Assembly (NCBI GenBank): GCA_937951675.1
Contig: CALFBI010000012.1
Coordinates: 1-59,660, forward strand
Source of the DNA: an uncultured Verrucomicrobiales bacterium
GTDB lineage: Bacteria; Verrucomicrobiota; Verrucomicrobiia; Verrucomicrobiales; Akkermansiaceae
Direction: 5' to 3'
DNA: 59,660 nt
The notes under the pieces were generated by a model. It was not told where the DNA came from and did no database searches. It saw only the letters and a program-made list of their open reading frames with translations. The translations under genes and the position numbers were made by a program. Below are positions 8,859-16,273 of the stretch, piece by piece. The first letter of the stretch is position 1, and each line of letters opens with the position of its first letter.

Positions 8859-9155
8859 TTACGAGTCTGACTCAATTTTCTGAAGGCGCTCTTGTTCTTC
8901 ATCATGTGAGATGATTTTGAGCGAAGCGTGCGTGCCATGAAGTTCAGCAGAAGCCTGAACAAGGCTGCGTAAAGCACTTGCAGTATACCCGTTCCGGCCG
9001 ATGACATTAGGGACGTCGACTGTCGAGAGTAAGAGCCGAAAGCTGATTTCGTGATCAGATTGAGCGACCCGAAGCTCCGCTTCTTCCGGATGTTTGAGGA
9101 AAGGAATAACGGTGTATTGAATAAAGCTTCGAATACTATTAAGGGCGTTTTCCAT
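8859..9155 (-). CDS. KhpA-like KH-domain RNA-binding protein
   Basis: The 98-residue product is essentially one KH domain. It has the GxxG loop in NVIGRNGYTASALRSLVQ, preceded by a strand with ISFRLLLSTVDV. KhpA proteins of 75-100 residues bind RNA, often with KhpB/Jag, and affect cell elongation and sRNA stability. It starts 6 bases after the nadA stop on the same strand, so it is the second gene of a nadA-khpA-like operon. A cell-envelope link is usual for KhpA but here nothing else supports it. Confidence 0.8.
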   Translation of the reverse strand: MENALNSIRSFIQYTVIPFLKHPEEAELRVAQSDHEISFRLLLSTVDVPNVIGRNGYTASALRSLVQASAELHGTHASLKIISHDEEQERLQKIESDS

Positions 9156-9161
9156 AATGAA

Positions 9162-10109
9162 TTACTTTTTAGATTGCTCAAGCATGCGGAGAAGGGGTCT
9201 TTCCGCTTTCTCGCAAAGCTCAGGGCTCATTTCGACTTGTGGCGAAAGGTTTTTCAGGCAATCACGAAGTTTCTCCATCGTATTGAGCTTCATAAAGCGG
9301 CAATCTCCGCAGGCGCAGTGATCAGTCGGCCCAGGGATTAAGTTTTTCTCCGGGCATTCTTTTTGAAGCCGGTGAAGCATTCCGCTTTCAGTGACAACGA
9401 TAATATTTTGGGCAGGAGCATTTTTACAGTAGTGCACCATTTTCTCAGTAGAGCAGACTTCATCTGCTAAAAGGCGGACTGCTTGAACGCACTCTGGATG
9501 GGCTACGACAAGGGCATCAGGATATTCGTCTTTGATTTTTTGAATCGATTCCCGTGTGAACTCAACGTGGAGGTAGCAGCTACCTTTCCAGAGATCCATT
9601 TTACGTCCCGTTTGCTCCATCACCCAGCCTCCAAGGTTCGCATCTGGAACAAAGAGAATCGGGCGATCTTCTGGCGCTTGATTCACAATGTTAACGGCGT
9701 TCCCAGAGGTGCAGATGACGTCGCATAAAGCTTTCACTCCCGCAGAACAGTTAATGTAAGCAATGACGTAGTAATTCTTTTCCGCGTTATCATTGAGAAA
9801 CTTCTCAAGAGCTTCATCGGGGCAAGATTCTTCTAAAGAGCATCCTGCATTGCGGTCTGGGAGGATTACGGTTTTATGAGGATTGAGAATCTTGGCTGTT
9901 TCTGCCATGAAGTGAACACCACAAAAGGCAATCACATCAGCGTCGGTAGCTTGTGCCTTATAAGCAAGCCCGAGAGAGTCGCCTACATAATCAGCGATAT
10001 CCTGAATGGGCCCCACTTGATAGTTATGGGCAAGAATGATGGCGTTTTTTTCTTTTTTGAGGCGGAGGATTTCCTCTTTGAGGTCGATACTTGGTGCTGC
10101 AGTAGCCAT
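9162..10109 (-). CDS. nadA: quinolinate synthase
   Basis: NadA condenses iminoaspartate with dihydroxyacetone phosphate to quinolinate using a [4Fe-4S] cluster, in de novo NAD synthesis. The 315-residue product has the expected pseudo-repeats and motifs: ILAHNYQVGPIQDIADYVGD, FCGVHFMAETAKIL, the CTSGNAVNIV segment, VVAHPECVQAVRLLAD and the C-terminal GPTDHCACGDCRFMKLNTM. Cysteines in the CTSGNA, HPEC and CACGDC segments are the cluster ligand candidates. The length matches the short NadA type. nadB and nadC are not in the window. A small inverted repeat lies 32 bases upstream of the start. Confidence 0.96.
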   Translation of the reverse strand: MATAAPSIDLKEEILRLKKEKNAIILAHNYQVGPIQDIADYVGDSLGLAYKAQATDADVIAFCGVHFMAETAKILNPHKTVILPDRNAGCSLEESCPDEALEKFLNDNAEKNYYVIAYINCSAGVKALCDVICTSGNAVNIVNQAPEDRPILFVPDANLGGWVMEQTGRKMDLWKGSCYLHVEFTRESIQKIKDEYPDALVVAHPECVQAVRLLADEVCSTEKMVHYCKNAPAQNIIVVTESGMLHRLQKECPEKNLIPGPTDHCACGDCRFMKLNTMEKLRDCLKNLSPQVEMSPELCEKAERPLLRMLEQSKK

Positions 10110-10140
10110 AAAATGATTAAAATTGTTTGAGGTATCTTAA

Positions 10141-10157
10141 ATGTCTTTAGAAGACAT
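10141..10157. promoter_or_regulatory. inverted repeat upstream of nadA, possible operator
   Basis: ATGTCTT TAG AAGACAT is a perfect 7-base inverted repeat with a 3-base centre, 31 bases before the nadA start. It is not followed by a T run on either strand, so a terminator is unlikely. NAD genes are commonly under a dedicated repressor, and the position suits an operator. No regulator is in the window, so this is only a candidate. Confidence 0.3.
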
Positions 10158-10210
10158 CACAAGAGGAGTCTTTAGAAATAATGAAATAGGGTCCCTTGAG
10201 CGTGAGAGAT

Positions 10211-11266
10211 TTACCCGATTTTGATATTAAGAGTTCCATTATGGAGAGCTCCTTCGTCCATTTCGAGGCCGGTTGCTGTTAAATCTCCAGTCAGTTTCGA
10301 TTTTTTATGAAATTCGGCACGCCCTGCACAAAGGATGTCACCAATCACTTCTCCATCAATGATGATTTCTCTGACTCTTACTGATTTTGTGAATTCAACT
10401 TTAGCTCGTTTTTCAACAATGAGACGCTGACAGTTAACATCTCCATCAATCGTGCAGTTGGTTCGGATTTTAAAATCCCCAGAGCAGTCGACCGACCCAT
10501 TAAACTCACCTTCCACAATAAGATCCTGACAATGGATCGTGACTCGCTGAACGAGCCCTTTTTTCATAATATGCACATCACCTCGAGTTTGAATTCGTTG
10601 ATTCCAAGGTGTTTTAATTTCGAAATTTTTGAGTCCAATATAGCGTCCACATTTGGGGCATTGGGCACTTGTTGCTTTAGATGAAGCACGGTGTTCATGT
10701 TTGCAATCAAAGCAGCGGATGACTTTTCCTGCAGCGTCATTGGGCTCATTTACCTCTTTCCCTTTAAAGATGGAAATATTGCTTGAATCCATCGCAAGAG
10801 GAAGAGCTTCTTTTTCTGCATCGGGCGTATCAGGTTTATTGGCTAATACAGGCTTAGCGGAAGCAGGAGAGGTTTCTTTTTTTTGCGGCAGACTTTCCTC
10901 CTTATTAGGTTCATGAACCTTAGGGCTAGTCTCTTTTTTAGAAGGCTTAGGCTGTTTTTCGGAGGGGGAGGGCTCCGCAAGGCTCAGTTCGCTTTGCTTA
11001 CTGGAAAGAGGCTGTTTACTCTTCGTTTGTGTTGAAGAGGCCGGCGCTTTCTTAACTTCTTGATCAGAGGGAGGCTTTGTCGGGGATTTTGAGACAGGGT
11101 CAGCTTGATCCTCTTTCTTAGGAACCTTTTGAGCTTCAGTAGAAGGTTTGATCGAACCATCTAGAGAAGATCTATAATTAGGCTTGGTGTTGGTATTTTT
11201 GAAAATAACTTCACCGTCGACAATTTTAAAGTATGTCTGGCATTTCTTGCAGGCTGACGAGAGCAC
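10211..11266 (-). CDS. bactofilin-domain protein with zinc ribbons
   Basis: The product is built of a zinc-ribbon half (CKKCQTYFKIVDGEV), a long low-complexity Lys/Pro/Ser/Glu linker, a second complete zinc ribbon (RCFDCKHEH ... CPKCGRY) and a C-terminal right-handed beta-helix of bactofilin type. That last part begins near QTRGDVHIMKKGLVQRVTIH and contains repeats such as GEFNGSVDCSGDFKIR and GEVIGDILCAGRAEF. Bactofilins polymerise into cytoskeletal filaments at the membrane. The listed start is a GTG at 11266. The same frame is open 36 codons further up to a TAA at 11375-11377, and those codons encode the missing first zinc knuckle (TCAKCGHEQ), but contain no ATG, GTG, TTG, CTG or AUU-type start. 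The true N-terminus is therefore uncertain. It follows the other bactofilin gene. Confidence 0.8.
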   Translation of the reverse strand: MLSSACKKCQTYFKIVDGEVIFKNTNTKPNYRSSLDGSIKPSTEAQKVPKKEDQADPVSKSPTKPPSDQEVKKAPASSTQTKSKQPLSSKQSELSLAEPSPSEKQPKPSKKETSPKVHEPNKEESLPQKKETSPASAKPVLANKPDTPDAEKEALPLAMDSSNISIFKGKEVNEPNDAAGKVIRCFDCKHEHRASSKATSAQCPKCGRYIGLKNFEIKTPWNQRIQTRGDVHIMKKGLVQRVTIHCQDLIVEGEFNGSVDCSGDFKIRTNCTIDGDVNCQRLIVEKRAKVEFTKSVRVREIIIDGEVIGDILCAGRAEFHKKSKLTGDLTATGLEMDEGALHNGTLNIKIG

Positions 11267-11367
11267 AGCAGAGGGGACTTCTTGTTCATGGCCACATTTG
11301 GCACAAGTTACAAGAAGGGGTCCTTTTTTTCGGAATGGAAATGAAAAGGCCGAAACTCTAAGAGAAG

Positions 11368-11913
11368 TTAAGTCTTAGGTAGCTCCGCTTGCCGCGGATT
11401 ACTGGCGGAAGAACCTTCAGAGGTTTTTCCGATTTTATTTTTTTTATTCGCAGATTGGAGTGAGGCGGTTTGTTTACCAATCACACTACGACCTACGAGA
11501 GTAGCTCCCGATTCCATAGAAACAGTGGCAGCACTAATGTCACCAATGATTTCAGCTGTGCGGCGGATATCAACATGATCTTGGACCGTGATGTTACCTT
11601 GCACTTTTCCGTGGACAACAAGAGAGCGGGTTCGGATTTCAGCTTTAATTTTTGAATTCTCACCAATGGTTAAAGAACCGTCAGATTGAATTTCACCTTC
11701 AATCACACCATCGATAAGCAATTCGTCAGGAAAGGTGACTTTTCCCTTGATCTCAACATCTGCGGAGAGGCGGTTGCCACGAGCCGTCGGAGCACTTTGA
11801 GGTGCTGCTGAAGTAGCGGGAGTTGAAGTTTGAGGAGGTGTGCTTGATCCTTTAGAAGGGTAAGACGGAGACTGATTTGTCTCTTCTGAATTGCTGCGGA
11901 CAGGTTTAAACAT
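11368..11913 (-). CDS. bactofilin
   Basis: The 181-residue product has a Ser/Pro/Thr-rich N-terminal tail of about 45 residues, then the bactofilin (DUF583) beta-helix core: LSADVEIKGKVTFPDELLID, GVIEGEIQSDGSLTIGENSK, RTRSLVVHGKVQGNITVQD, and VDIRRTAEIIGDISAATVSM. Disordered tails on both sides of such a core are typical. Bactofilins form nucleotide-free filaments involved in cell shape, stalks or motility machinery. It is the first gene of a pair with the zinc-ribbon bactofilin, and the two may co-polymerise. A possible promoter lies at 11944-11974. Confidence 0.93.
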   Translation of the reverse strand: MFKPVRSNSEETNQSPSYPSKGSSTPPQTSTPATSAAPQSAPTARGNRLSADVEIKGKVTFPDELLIDGVIEGEIQSDGSLTIGENSKIKAEIRTRSLVVHGKVQGNITVQDHVDIRRTAEIIGDISAATVSMESGATLVGRSVIGKQTASLQSANKKNKIGKTSEGSSASNPRQAELPKT

Positions 11914-11943
11914 GGTTTTAAATTAAAGTGATTTTATATTCAT

Positions 11944-11974
11944 AGATAAGCTCATTTTTCAGAGGCTCTGTCAA
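11944..11974 (-). promoter_or_regulatory. possible sigma-70-type promoter for the bactofilin pair
   Basis: On the minus strand a perfect TTGACA (11969-11974) is followed after 19 bases by TTATCT (11944-11949), about 30 bases before the bactofilin start. The spacer is longer than the usual 17, so the -10 assignment is weak although the -35 matches perfectly. Confidence 0.35.
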
Positions 11975-12044
11975 AAAAAATCCATTTCTCAAGTCGGTCT
12001 GGAACGGATTAAAAACTTTTCAAGAGTAGAAATGAGAAGAAACC

Positions 12045-12824
12045 TTACTCATTTGGAGGAGTAGGTAACACTTCGGGAGTGACTTCAGGCTCTGGTGGAG
12101 TAGGCGTTTCACTTGGAGTTGTGGGAGTTGCTTGAACTGAAGGTGCTGGAGGAAGGGTCTCTTTTTTGACTAAGCTCGGAGAGGCGACTCCGAGAAGCTC
12201 TAGGCGATTGGTTGCTTCTGTTTTGGAGTTGGGGTGATTTACTGGGTATTGATCCCGGGCTTGTTCATAAAGTTTTTTGGCCGCTTCTTGATCACCTGTT
12301 TTGGCTGCTATATCGCCGAGTCTCACTAGCGCGAATTGAGCAAGATGCTGGGAATTGTCATTATCAATAACCGCTTGAAAGAGGGGCTTGGCTTCTTCCG
12401 TTTTTCCTTGTTCTAAAAGACGAGAGCCAAGATTAAATTGTCCATTGCCGTAAGCAGGGTGTGTGGGGTGATCGCTCAAAAATTGGCGTAAGCTATTAAT
12501 GGCATCATCTTGACGTCCGGCGTTCCAATATTGATTGGCCAATTTGATTAAAGCCATTCCAGCTGCAGGTGTTCCTGCGAAATCTTTAGTGACCTGAGTA
12601 ATAGCGTCGAGATCATTAGCACTACTTAAGGCTTTGGCTGCTTCTTCACGCTTCCCTTTCGCGATTCCATCCAAAATGACGTAAGCAGAAACTCCAATCA
12701 CGAGAAGTAATCCTATAATGACCAAAGTCTTTTGGTTTTTATCAAGAAACTTTTCAAAGGCACTGGGGCCATGTTCGATTTCACCGATAGGAGCAGATTG
12801 TGGCTTGTTTTCCTGTTCAGACAT
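12045..12824 (-). CDS. membrane-anchored TPR protein, YfgM-like
   Basis: The 259-residue product has a short cytoplasmic N-terminus, one membrane segment (TLVIIGLLLVIGVSAYVIL, about residues 33-51), and a TPR-like solenoid of about residues 60-200 (for example AGMALIKLANQYWNAGRQDD, AYGNGQFNLGSRLLEQGKTE, LVRLGDIAAKTGDQEAAKKL). It ends in a Pro/Thr/Glu tail. This is the layout of YfgM/TPR_21 proteins, which work with the Sec translocon and periplasmic chaperones. The solenoid would lie in the periplasm. It is divergent from lpxB. A role in envelope protein handling is an analogy only. Confidence 0.7.
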   Translation of the reverse strand: MSEQENKPQSAPIGEIEHGPSAFEKFLDKNQKTLVIIGLLLVIGVSAYVILDGIAKGKREEAAKALSSANDLDAITQVTKDFAGTPAAGMALIKLANQYWNAGRQDDAINSLRQFLSDHPTHPAYGNGQFNLGSRLLEQGKTEEAKPLFQAVIDNDNSQHLAQFALVRLGDIAAKTGDQEAAKKLYEQARDQYPVNHPNSKTEATNRLELLGVASPSLVKKETLPPAPSVQATPTTPSETPTPPEPEVTPEVLPTPPNE

Positions 12825-12857
12825 GATGTTTACACAGATTCACTATCGGTTTCCGGG

Positions 12858-12881
12858 GAAAGGATCAAGCGTGATCCTTTC
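12858..12881. promoter_or_regulatory. strong hairpin between divergent genes
   Basis: GAAAGGATCA and TGATCCTTTC form a perfect 10-base inverted repeat around the 4-base loop AGCG. It lies between the starts of the TPR gene (minus strand) and lpxB (plus strand), where no gene ends, so it is not an ordinary terminator. It could be a protein-binding dyad for both promoters or a structured leader of lpxB. Confidence 0.5.
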
Positions 12882-12926
12882 ATTTTGAGGGTTGGCAAGG
12901 AGAAGAGAACGATTAACGTCATTTGA

Positions 12927-14054
12927 GTGGTGTCAGATTCGATTTATATTTTAGCAGGGGAGATGAGTGGCGATCTTCATGGGGCCGAGTTAGTGAAGGC
13001 CATCAAAGCTCGAACACCTGCGTATCAATTTCTTGGAAGAGGAGGTGACCATCTCTCTTCTCTCGGCTCATTTACGAATTGGGTGGAGCGAGCTGCAGTG
13101 GTAGGAGTGACTGAAGTTCTTAAGAATTATCCTTATTTTAAGGAGCAGTTTCGACAGACTCTTGCCGAAATTGAAGAGGCCAAACCGAAGGCGATTATTT
13201 TTGTCGATTATCCCGGTTTCAATCTTCGGATTGCGAAGGAGGTGAAAAAGCGTCATCCAGAAATAACCCTTATCTATTACATTAGCCCTCAAGTTTGGGC
13301 GTGGAACCGAGGTAGGATTCCTAAAATGGCGAAGTTTTTAGATCTCATGATGTGTTTGTTTCCATTTGAGAAACCTCTTTATGAAGGATCAGGCCTCAAT
13401 ACAGCTTGGGTCGGGCACCCACTTGTGGATGAGATGGAAGAACGGAGGCTTGAGGTTGAGCATGATTCTCGTTTGGTAGCGCTCTTTCCAGGGAGCCGCA
13501 TGCGAGAAGTTTCTTCTCTTTTCCCTCCTATGCTCGATACAGTAACGGAACTTCATGCGAGGAATCCTAGTTGGAGGTTTGAGGCGGCCCCAGCCAACCC
13601 AAAATTACGCCAAGCCATGGAGCAAATGTTGTCTGAGAAAGGGTTGGGAGATGTCGTTCTTCTCTCAGAGAAGCCTAGTCACGAGCTCATGCAGCGAGCT
13701 CGACAAGGAATCGTCGCGAGTGGAACAGCCACTCTAGAAGCCGCTTATTATGGGATGCCTTACTGTTTGGTTTATAAGGTGTCTCCTTTGACTTATTTGT
13801 TAGGTAAGATGCTTGTTAAGATTCAATTCCTTGGGATTGTTAATATTTTAGCAGAGAAAGAAGTGGTAAAAGAATTCATCCAGCATGAAGCTGAGGCCCC
13901 GGCTTTAGTCGCGGAAATGCTGCGACTTTTAGAAGATGAGGAGGCGTATGAGTCTCTAAAAAAAGAACTTTTAGAAGCAAGTAAGCTTTTAGGAGGTGCC
14001 GGTGCTCCGCAACGTGCTGCTGACGAAGTTTTGAAATCGCTGGCTGAATCTTAA
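12927..14054 (+). CDS. lpxB: lipid-A-disaccharide synthase
   Basis: LpxB joins lipid X and UDP-2,3-diacylglucosamine to the lipid A disaccharide at the inner membrane. The 375-residue product begins DSIYILAGEMSGDLHGAELV, the family signature, and contains AIIFVDYPGFNLRIAKEVKK, IYYISPQVWAWNRGRIPKMA, LFPFEKPLYEGSGL, TAWVGHPLVDEM, LFPGSRMREV and ASGTATLEAAYYGMPYCLVY. Two adjacent GTG codons (12927 and 12930) can serve as start. It is the first gene of a plus-strand run with the membrane protein and the CAP lipoprotein. Confidence 0.96.
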   Translation: MVSDSIYILAGEMSGDLHGAELVKAIKARTPAYQFLGRGGDHLSSLGSFTNWVERAAVVGVTEVLKNYPYFKEQFRQTLAEIEEAKPKAIIFVDYPGFNLRIAKEVKKRHPEITLIYYISPQVWAWNRGRIPKMAKFLDLMMCLFPFEKPLYEGSGLNTAWVGHPLVDEMEERRLEVEHDSRLVALFPGSRMREVSSLFPPMLDTVTELHARNPSWRFEAAPANPKLRQAMEQMLSEKGLGDVVLLSEKPSHELMQRARQGIVASGTATLEAAYYGMPYCLVYKVSPLTYLLGKMLVKIQFLGIVNILAEKEVVKEFIQHEAEAPALVAEMLRLLEDEEAYESLKKELLEASKLLGGAGAPQRAADEVLKSLAES

Positions 14055-14065
14055 GATCTGTTAAT

Positions 14066-14860
14066 ATGTCTGATAAAGAATCTAAGGAATTACCGCGATG
14101 GGTTTGGCCTACTCTGATTGGGGGGCTTCCTTTAGGCTTAGTATTGTTTTCAGTTCTCAGCATGATCCTTTATTTCCAGGGGGAAAAGAAATCTGAAATC
14201 GAAAGGGTGAATACTCGGCAAGTTGAGCTTTCGGAGGTAGAGGATTTATATGAAAAGCTGACGAATTGGATTCCTGCCCGTCATCATTTGTTGCCAGATG
14301 GAAGAAAGAGTATTCGCCAAGCAGAAGCTTTAGCCATGGGAACATTGAGCCCTTTAAACTCAGGGTTTCGGATGAGCCGAGATTCGGGAGTGGCAAGCTT
14401 TGGGGAACTTTGGAAAGGTTTCGAAGTTGTCATTCCCGCGAAAGAAGAAAAGAAAGAGTCTTTTCAAGTCATGGTGCCCTATGATCTAGACGGAGAGGCT
14501 CTTTTGTTTGGAGTTGTGTTGGCGCAGTATATCAAAGAAAACCCTCTTTCAGTCAAAGTCATCATTCGCTTTTATCCTTCTTTGTTTTTGGGAGAGAGGA
14601 AGCCTTTACAGTTTCAACCTCATATTCCTTCAGTTTGGGTTTCAGGTTTGGCTTTGAAGCAAGGAGTTTTCAGAGGTGATTTTGCTAAGATAGGAGAGGC
14701 TGACCAAAAATGGGCTTGGGTCATGAAAACGATTGAGCAAAGGGGGAGAGATGTGTTAAAATACGATTTAAATTCGGAAGGCCAGCTTGCTTCGACACCA
14801 GAATCTCTTTTTGTTTTAGTAAAGGAGGCCTGCCGATTTATTGAATATTATGAAAATTAG
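14066..14860 (+). CDS. single-pass membrane protein of unknown function
   Basis: I do not recognise this 264-residue protein. It has one membrane segment near the N-terminus (TLIGGLPLGLVLFSVLSMIL, about residues 12-31) and a soluble domain of about 230 residues, presumably periplasmic. The soluble part contains FQVMVPYDLDGEALLFGVVL and SVKVIIRFYPSLFLGERKP, which read like alternating strands and helices. It starts 11 bases after lpxB and overlaps the CAP lipoprotein gene by 11 bases, so the three genes form an operon and an envelope role is likely. No catalytic motif was noted. Confidence 0.7.
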   Translation: MSDKESKELPRWVWPTLIGGLPLGLVLFSVLSMILYFQGEKKSEIERVNTRQVELSEVEDLYEKLTNWIPARHHLLPDGRKSIRQAEALAMGTLSPLNSGFRMSRDSGVASFGELWKGFEVVIPAKEEKKESFQVMVPYDLDGEALLFGVVLAQYIKENPLSVKVIIRFYPSLFLGERKPLQFQPHIPSVWVSGLALKQGVFRGDFAKIGEADQKWAWVMKTIEQRGRDVLKYDLNSEGQLASTPESLFVLVKEACRFIEYYEN

Positions 14861-15389
14861 GCATTTAGCGGTTTTGTTATTGGGGCCTTTTATAGTATTT
14901 GGATGCAATTCTTCTTCCGTGAGCTCGATACAGAGCCAATCACCTCTATCTCATGAGACAATATCGATCTCTCAACTAGAAGAGAGAGTTTATCAGCTGA
15001 CAAATCGTTACCGTCAGTCACAGGGTCTTTCTATTTTGAAGAAGCATGCAGGCCTTTCGGAATTAGCGAGGGAGCATTCTGCGAGGCTTCAAAGAGAGGC
15101 TCGTGAGGGTAAAAGCCGCATTCATCACCGGGGGTATAAGGAGCGTCTGAATGTGAGTCGATCACGTTATCAACTCAGTATTCACGAGATCATTTCAGTT
15201 CAATGGGGAAATGCTAGGAAAGGGGTGGCAGAGCGCCTTTTTGAATCTTATCTTTCCTCAAACTCTCATCGACGTATTTTGAGGCTTCAGCCTGCCGAGC
15301 AGTTAGGAATTGGAGTTGTCGTGGGGCCAGATAACTATGTTTATCTGACTGGGATTTTAGGGGTTCCTCGTTACCCTAACTCGTTTTAG
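14850..15389 (+). CDS. CAP-domain (SCP/PR1-like) lipoprotein
   Basis: The ATG at 14850 gives 179 residues; the frame also has a TTG three codons earlier. The N-terminus is a lipoprotein signal ending in FIVFGC, so the mature protein starts at the cysteine. Residues about 45-175 form a CAP domain: VYQLTNRYRQSQGLSILKKH, LSELAREHSARLQREA, the IHHRGYKERLN segment and HRRILRLQPAEQLGIGVVVG. Bacterial CAP proteins are secreted or envelope-associated, and most have no known substrate. The start overlaps the preceding gene by 11 bases and the gene converges with parA. Confidence 0.8.
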   Translation: MKIRHLAVLLLGPFIVFGCNSSSVSSIQSQSPLSHETISISQLEERVYQLTNRYRQSQGLSILKKHAGLSELAREHSARLQREAREGKSRIHHRGYKERLNVSRSRYQLSIHEIISVQWGNARKGVAERLFESYLSSNSHRRILRLQPAEQLGIGVVVGPDNYVYLTGILGVPRYPNSF

Positions 15390-15400
15390 TGAGGAGAGCT

Positions 15401-16177
15401 TTATGAGCTTGGGAGATGCCGAATGATGAATTCGTCAGCTACGGCCTGGTAGGATTGGGCGCCTTGTCCACTTGGATCATGTTGGTAAATGGTTTTGCCA
15501 AAGCTAGGTGCTTCTCCAATCCGAATCGTGCGCGGAATGACGTTTTTATAAAGTTGTTCAGGGAAATAATTTCGAACTTCTTCAGTGACGCTTTTGGAAA
15601 GATTGGTTCGACCGTCAAACATGGTCATTAAGATTCCTTCGAAATGGAGGTTAGGAGCGGCTCCGGACTCACGAATCTGTTCGATCACATGCACGATTTT
15701 GGCAAGTCCTTCTAACCCGAACCACTCACACTGGAGGGGAATGAGGATTTCGTCCGCGGCAGCGAGACATGAGGTCATGAGCACTCCGAGGGAAGGGGGG
15801 GTGTCAAAGAGGCAGTAATCGAAATGTTCAGCTAGAGCTGGCTCGTTAAGGACGTCTCGAAGGCGAGTGAGGTGCCCGTCGGTGCGAGCCAGTTCAATTT
15901 CAACCCCCGCAAGATCCATATGAGATGGAATAATCGAAAGATTAGGGACGCTTGTCGGGACAATTTTTTCAGAAGCCGACCCTTGACCTAAAAGGGGAAG
16001 ATAGAGGCAGTTGTCTTCGTTGGCTTCTATACCTAAGCCGCTGGTGGCATTGGCTTGAGGGTCTAAATCAATTAAAAGCACTCGCATGCCGCGCTGGGCA
16101 AGCCCGGCGGATAAGTTGATGGAAGTCGTTGTTTTTCCAACTCCTCCTTTTTGGTTTGCGATGGCAATTTTTTTCAT
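15401..16177 (-). CDS. ParA/Soj-type ATPase
   Basis: I take the ATG at 16177 (MKKIAIANQKGGVGKTTTSI), giving 258 residues; a longer frame adds 28 unlikely residues. The deviant Walker A motif KGGVGKTTT, the switch region around LIDLDPQANATSGLG, the Walker B-like FDYCLFDTPPSLGVL, and ILIPLQCEWFGLEGLAKIV identify the chromosomal ParA/Soj family. These dimerise on ATP, bind DNA and work with ParB on segregation or positioning. No parB is next to it: it converges with the CAP gene and is divergent from the helicase gene. It may be the chromosomal ParA with an unlinked parB, or an orphan positioning ATPase. Confidence 0.9.
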   Translation of the reverse strand: MKKIAIANQKGGVGKTTTSINLSAGLAQRGMRVLLIDLDPQANATSGLGIEANEDNCLYLPLLGQGSASEKIVPTSVPNLSIIPSHMDLAGVEIELARTDGHLTRLRDVLNEPALAEHFDYCLFDTPPSLGVLMTSCLAAADEILIPLQCEWFGLEGLAKIVHVIEQIRESGAAPNLHFEGILMTMFDGRTNLSKSVTEEVRNYFPEQLYKNVIPRTIRIGEAPSFGKTIYQHDPSGQGAQSYQAVADEFIIRHLPSS

Positions 16178-16273
16178 AAAAAAGCAATTTTTAAGCCGAT
16201 TTCGAATCTGAGGAGAAGAACTTGTCCGAAAATCCTTTGGGGAGAAAGGAAAATCAGTCACAACACTGGCAGC

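Noticed and set aside
16151-16273. Upstream extension of the SNF2 helicase frame
   Set aside because: It overlaps the start of the divergent parA, and the residues do not resemble the SWIM-SNF2 family. The ATG at 16274 fits better.
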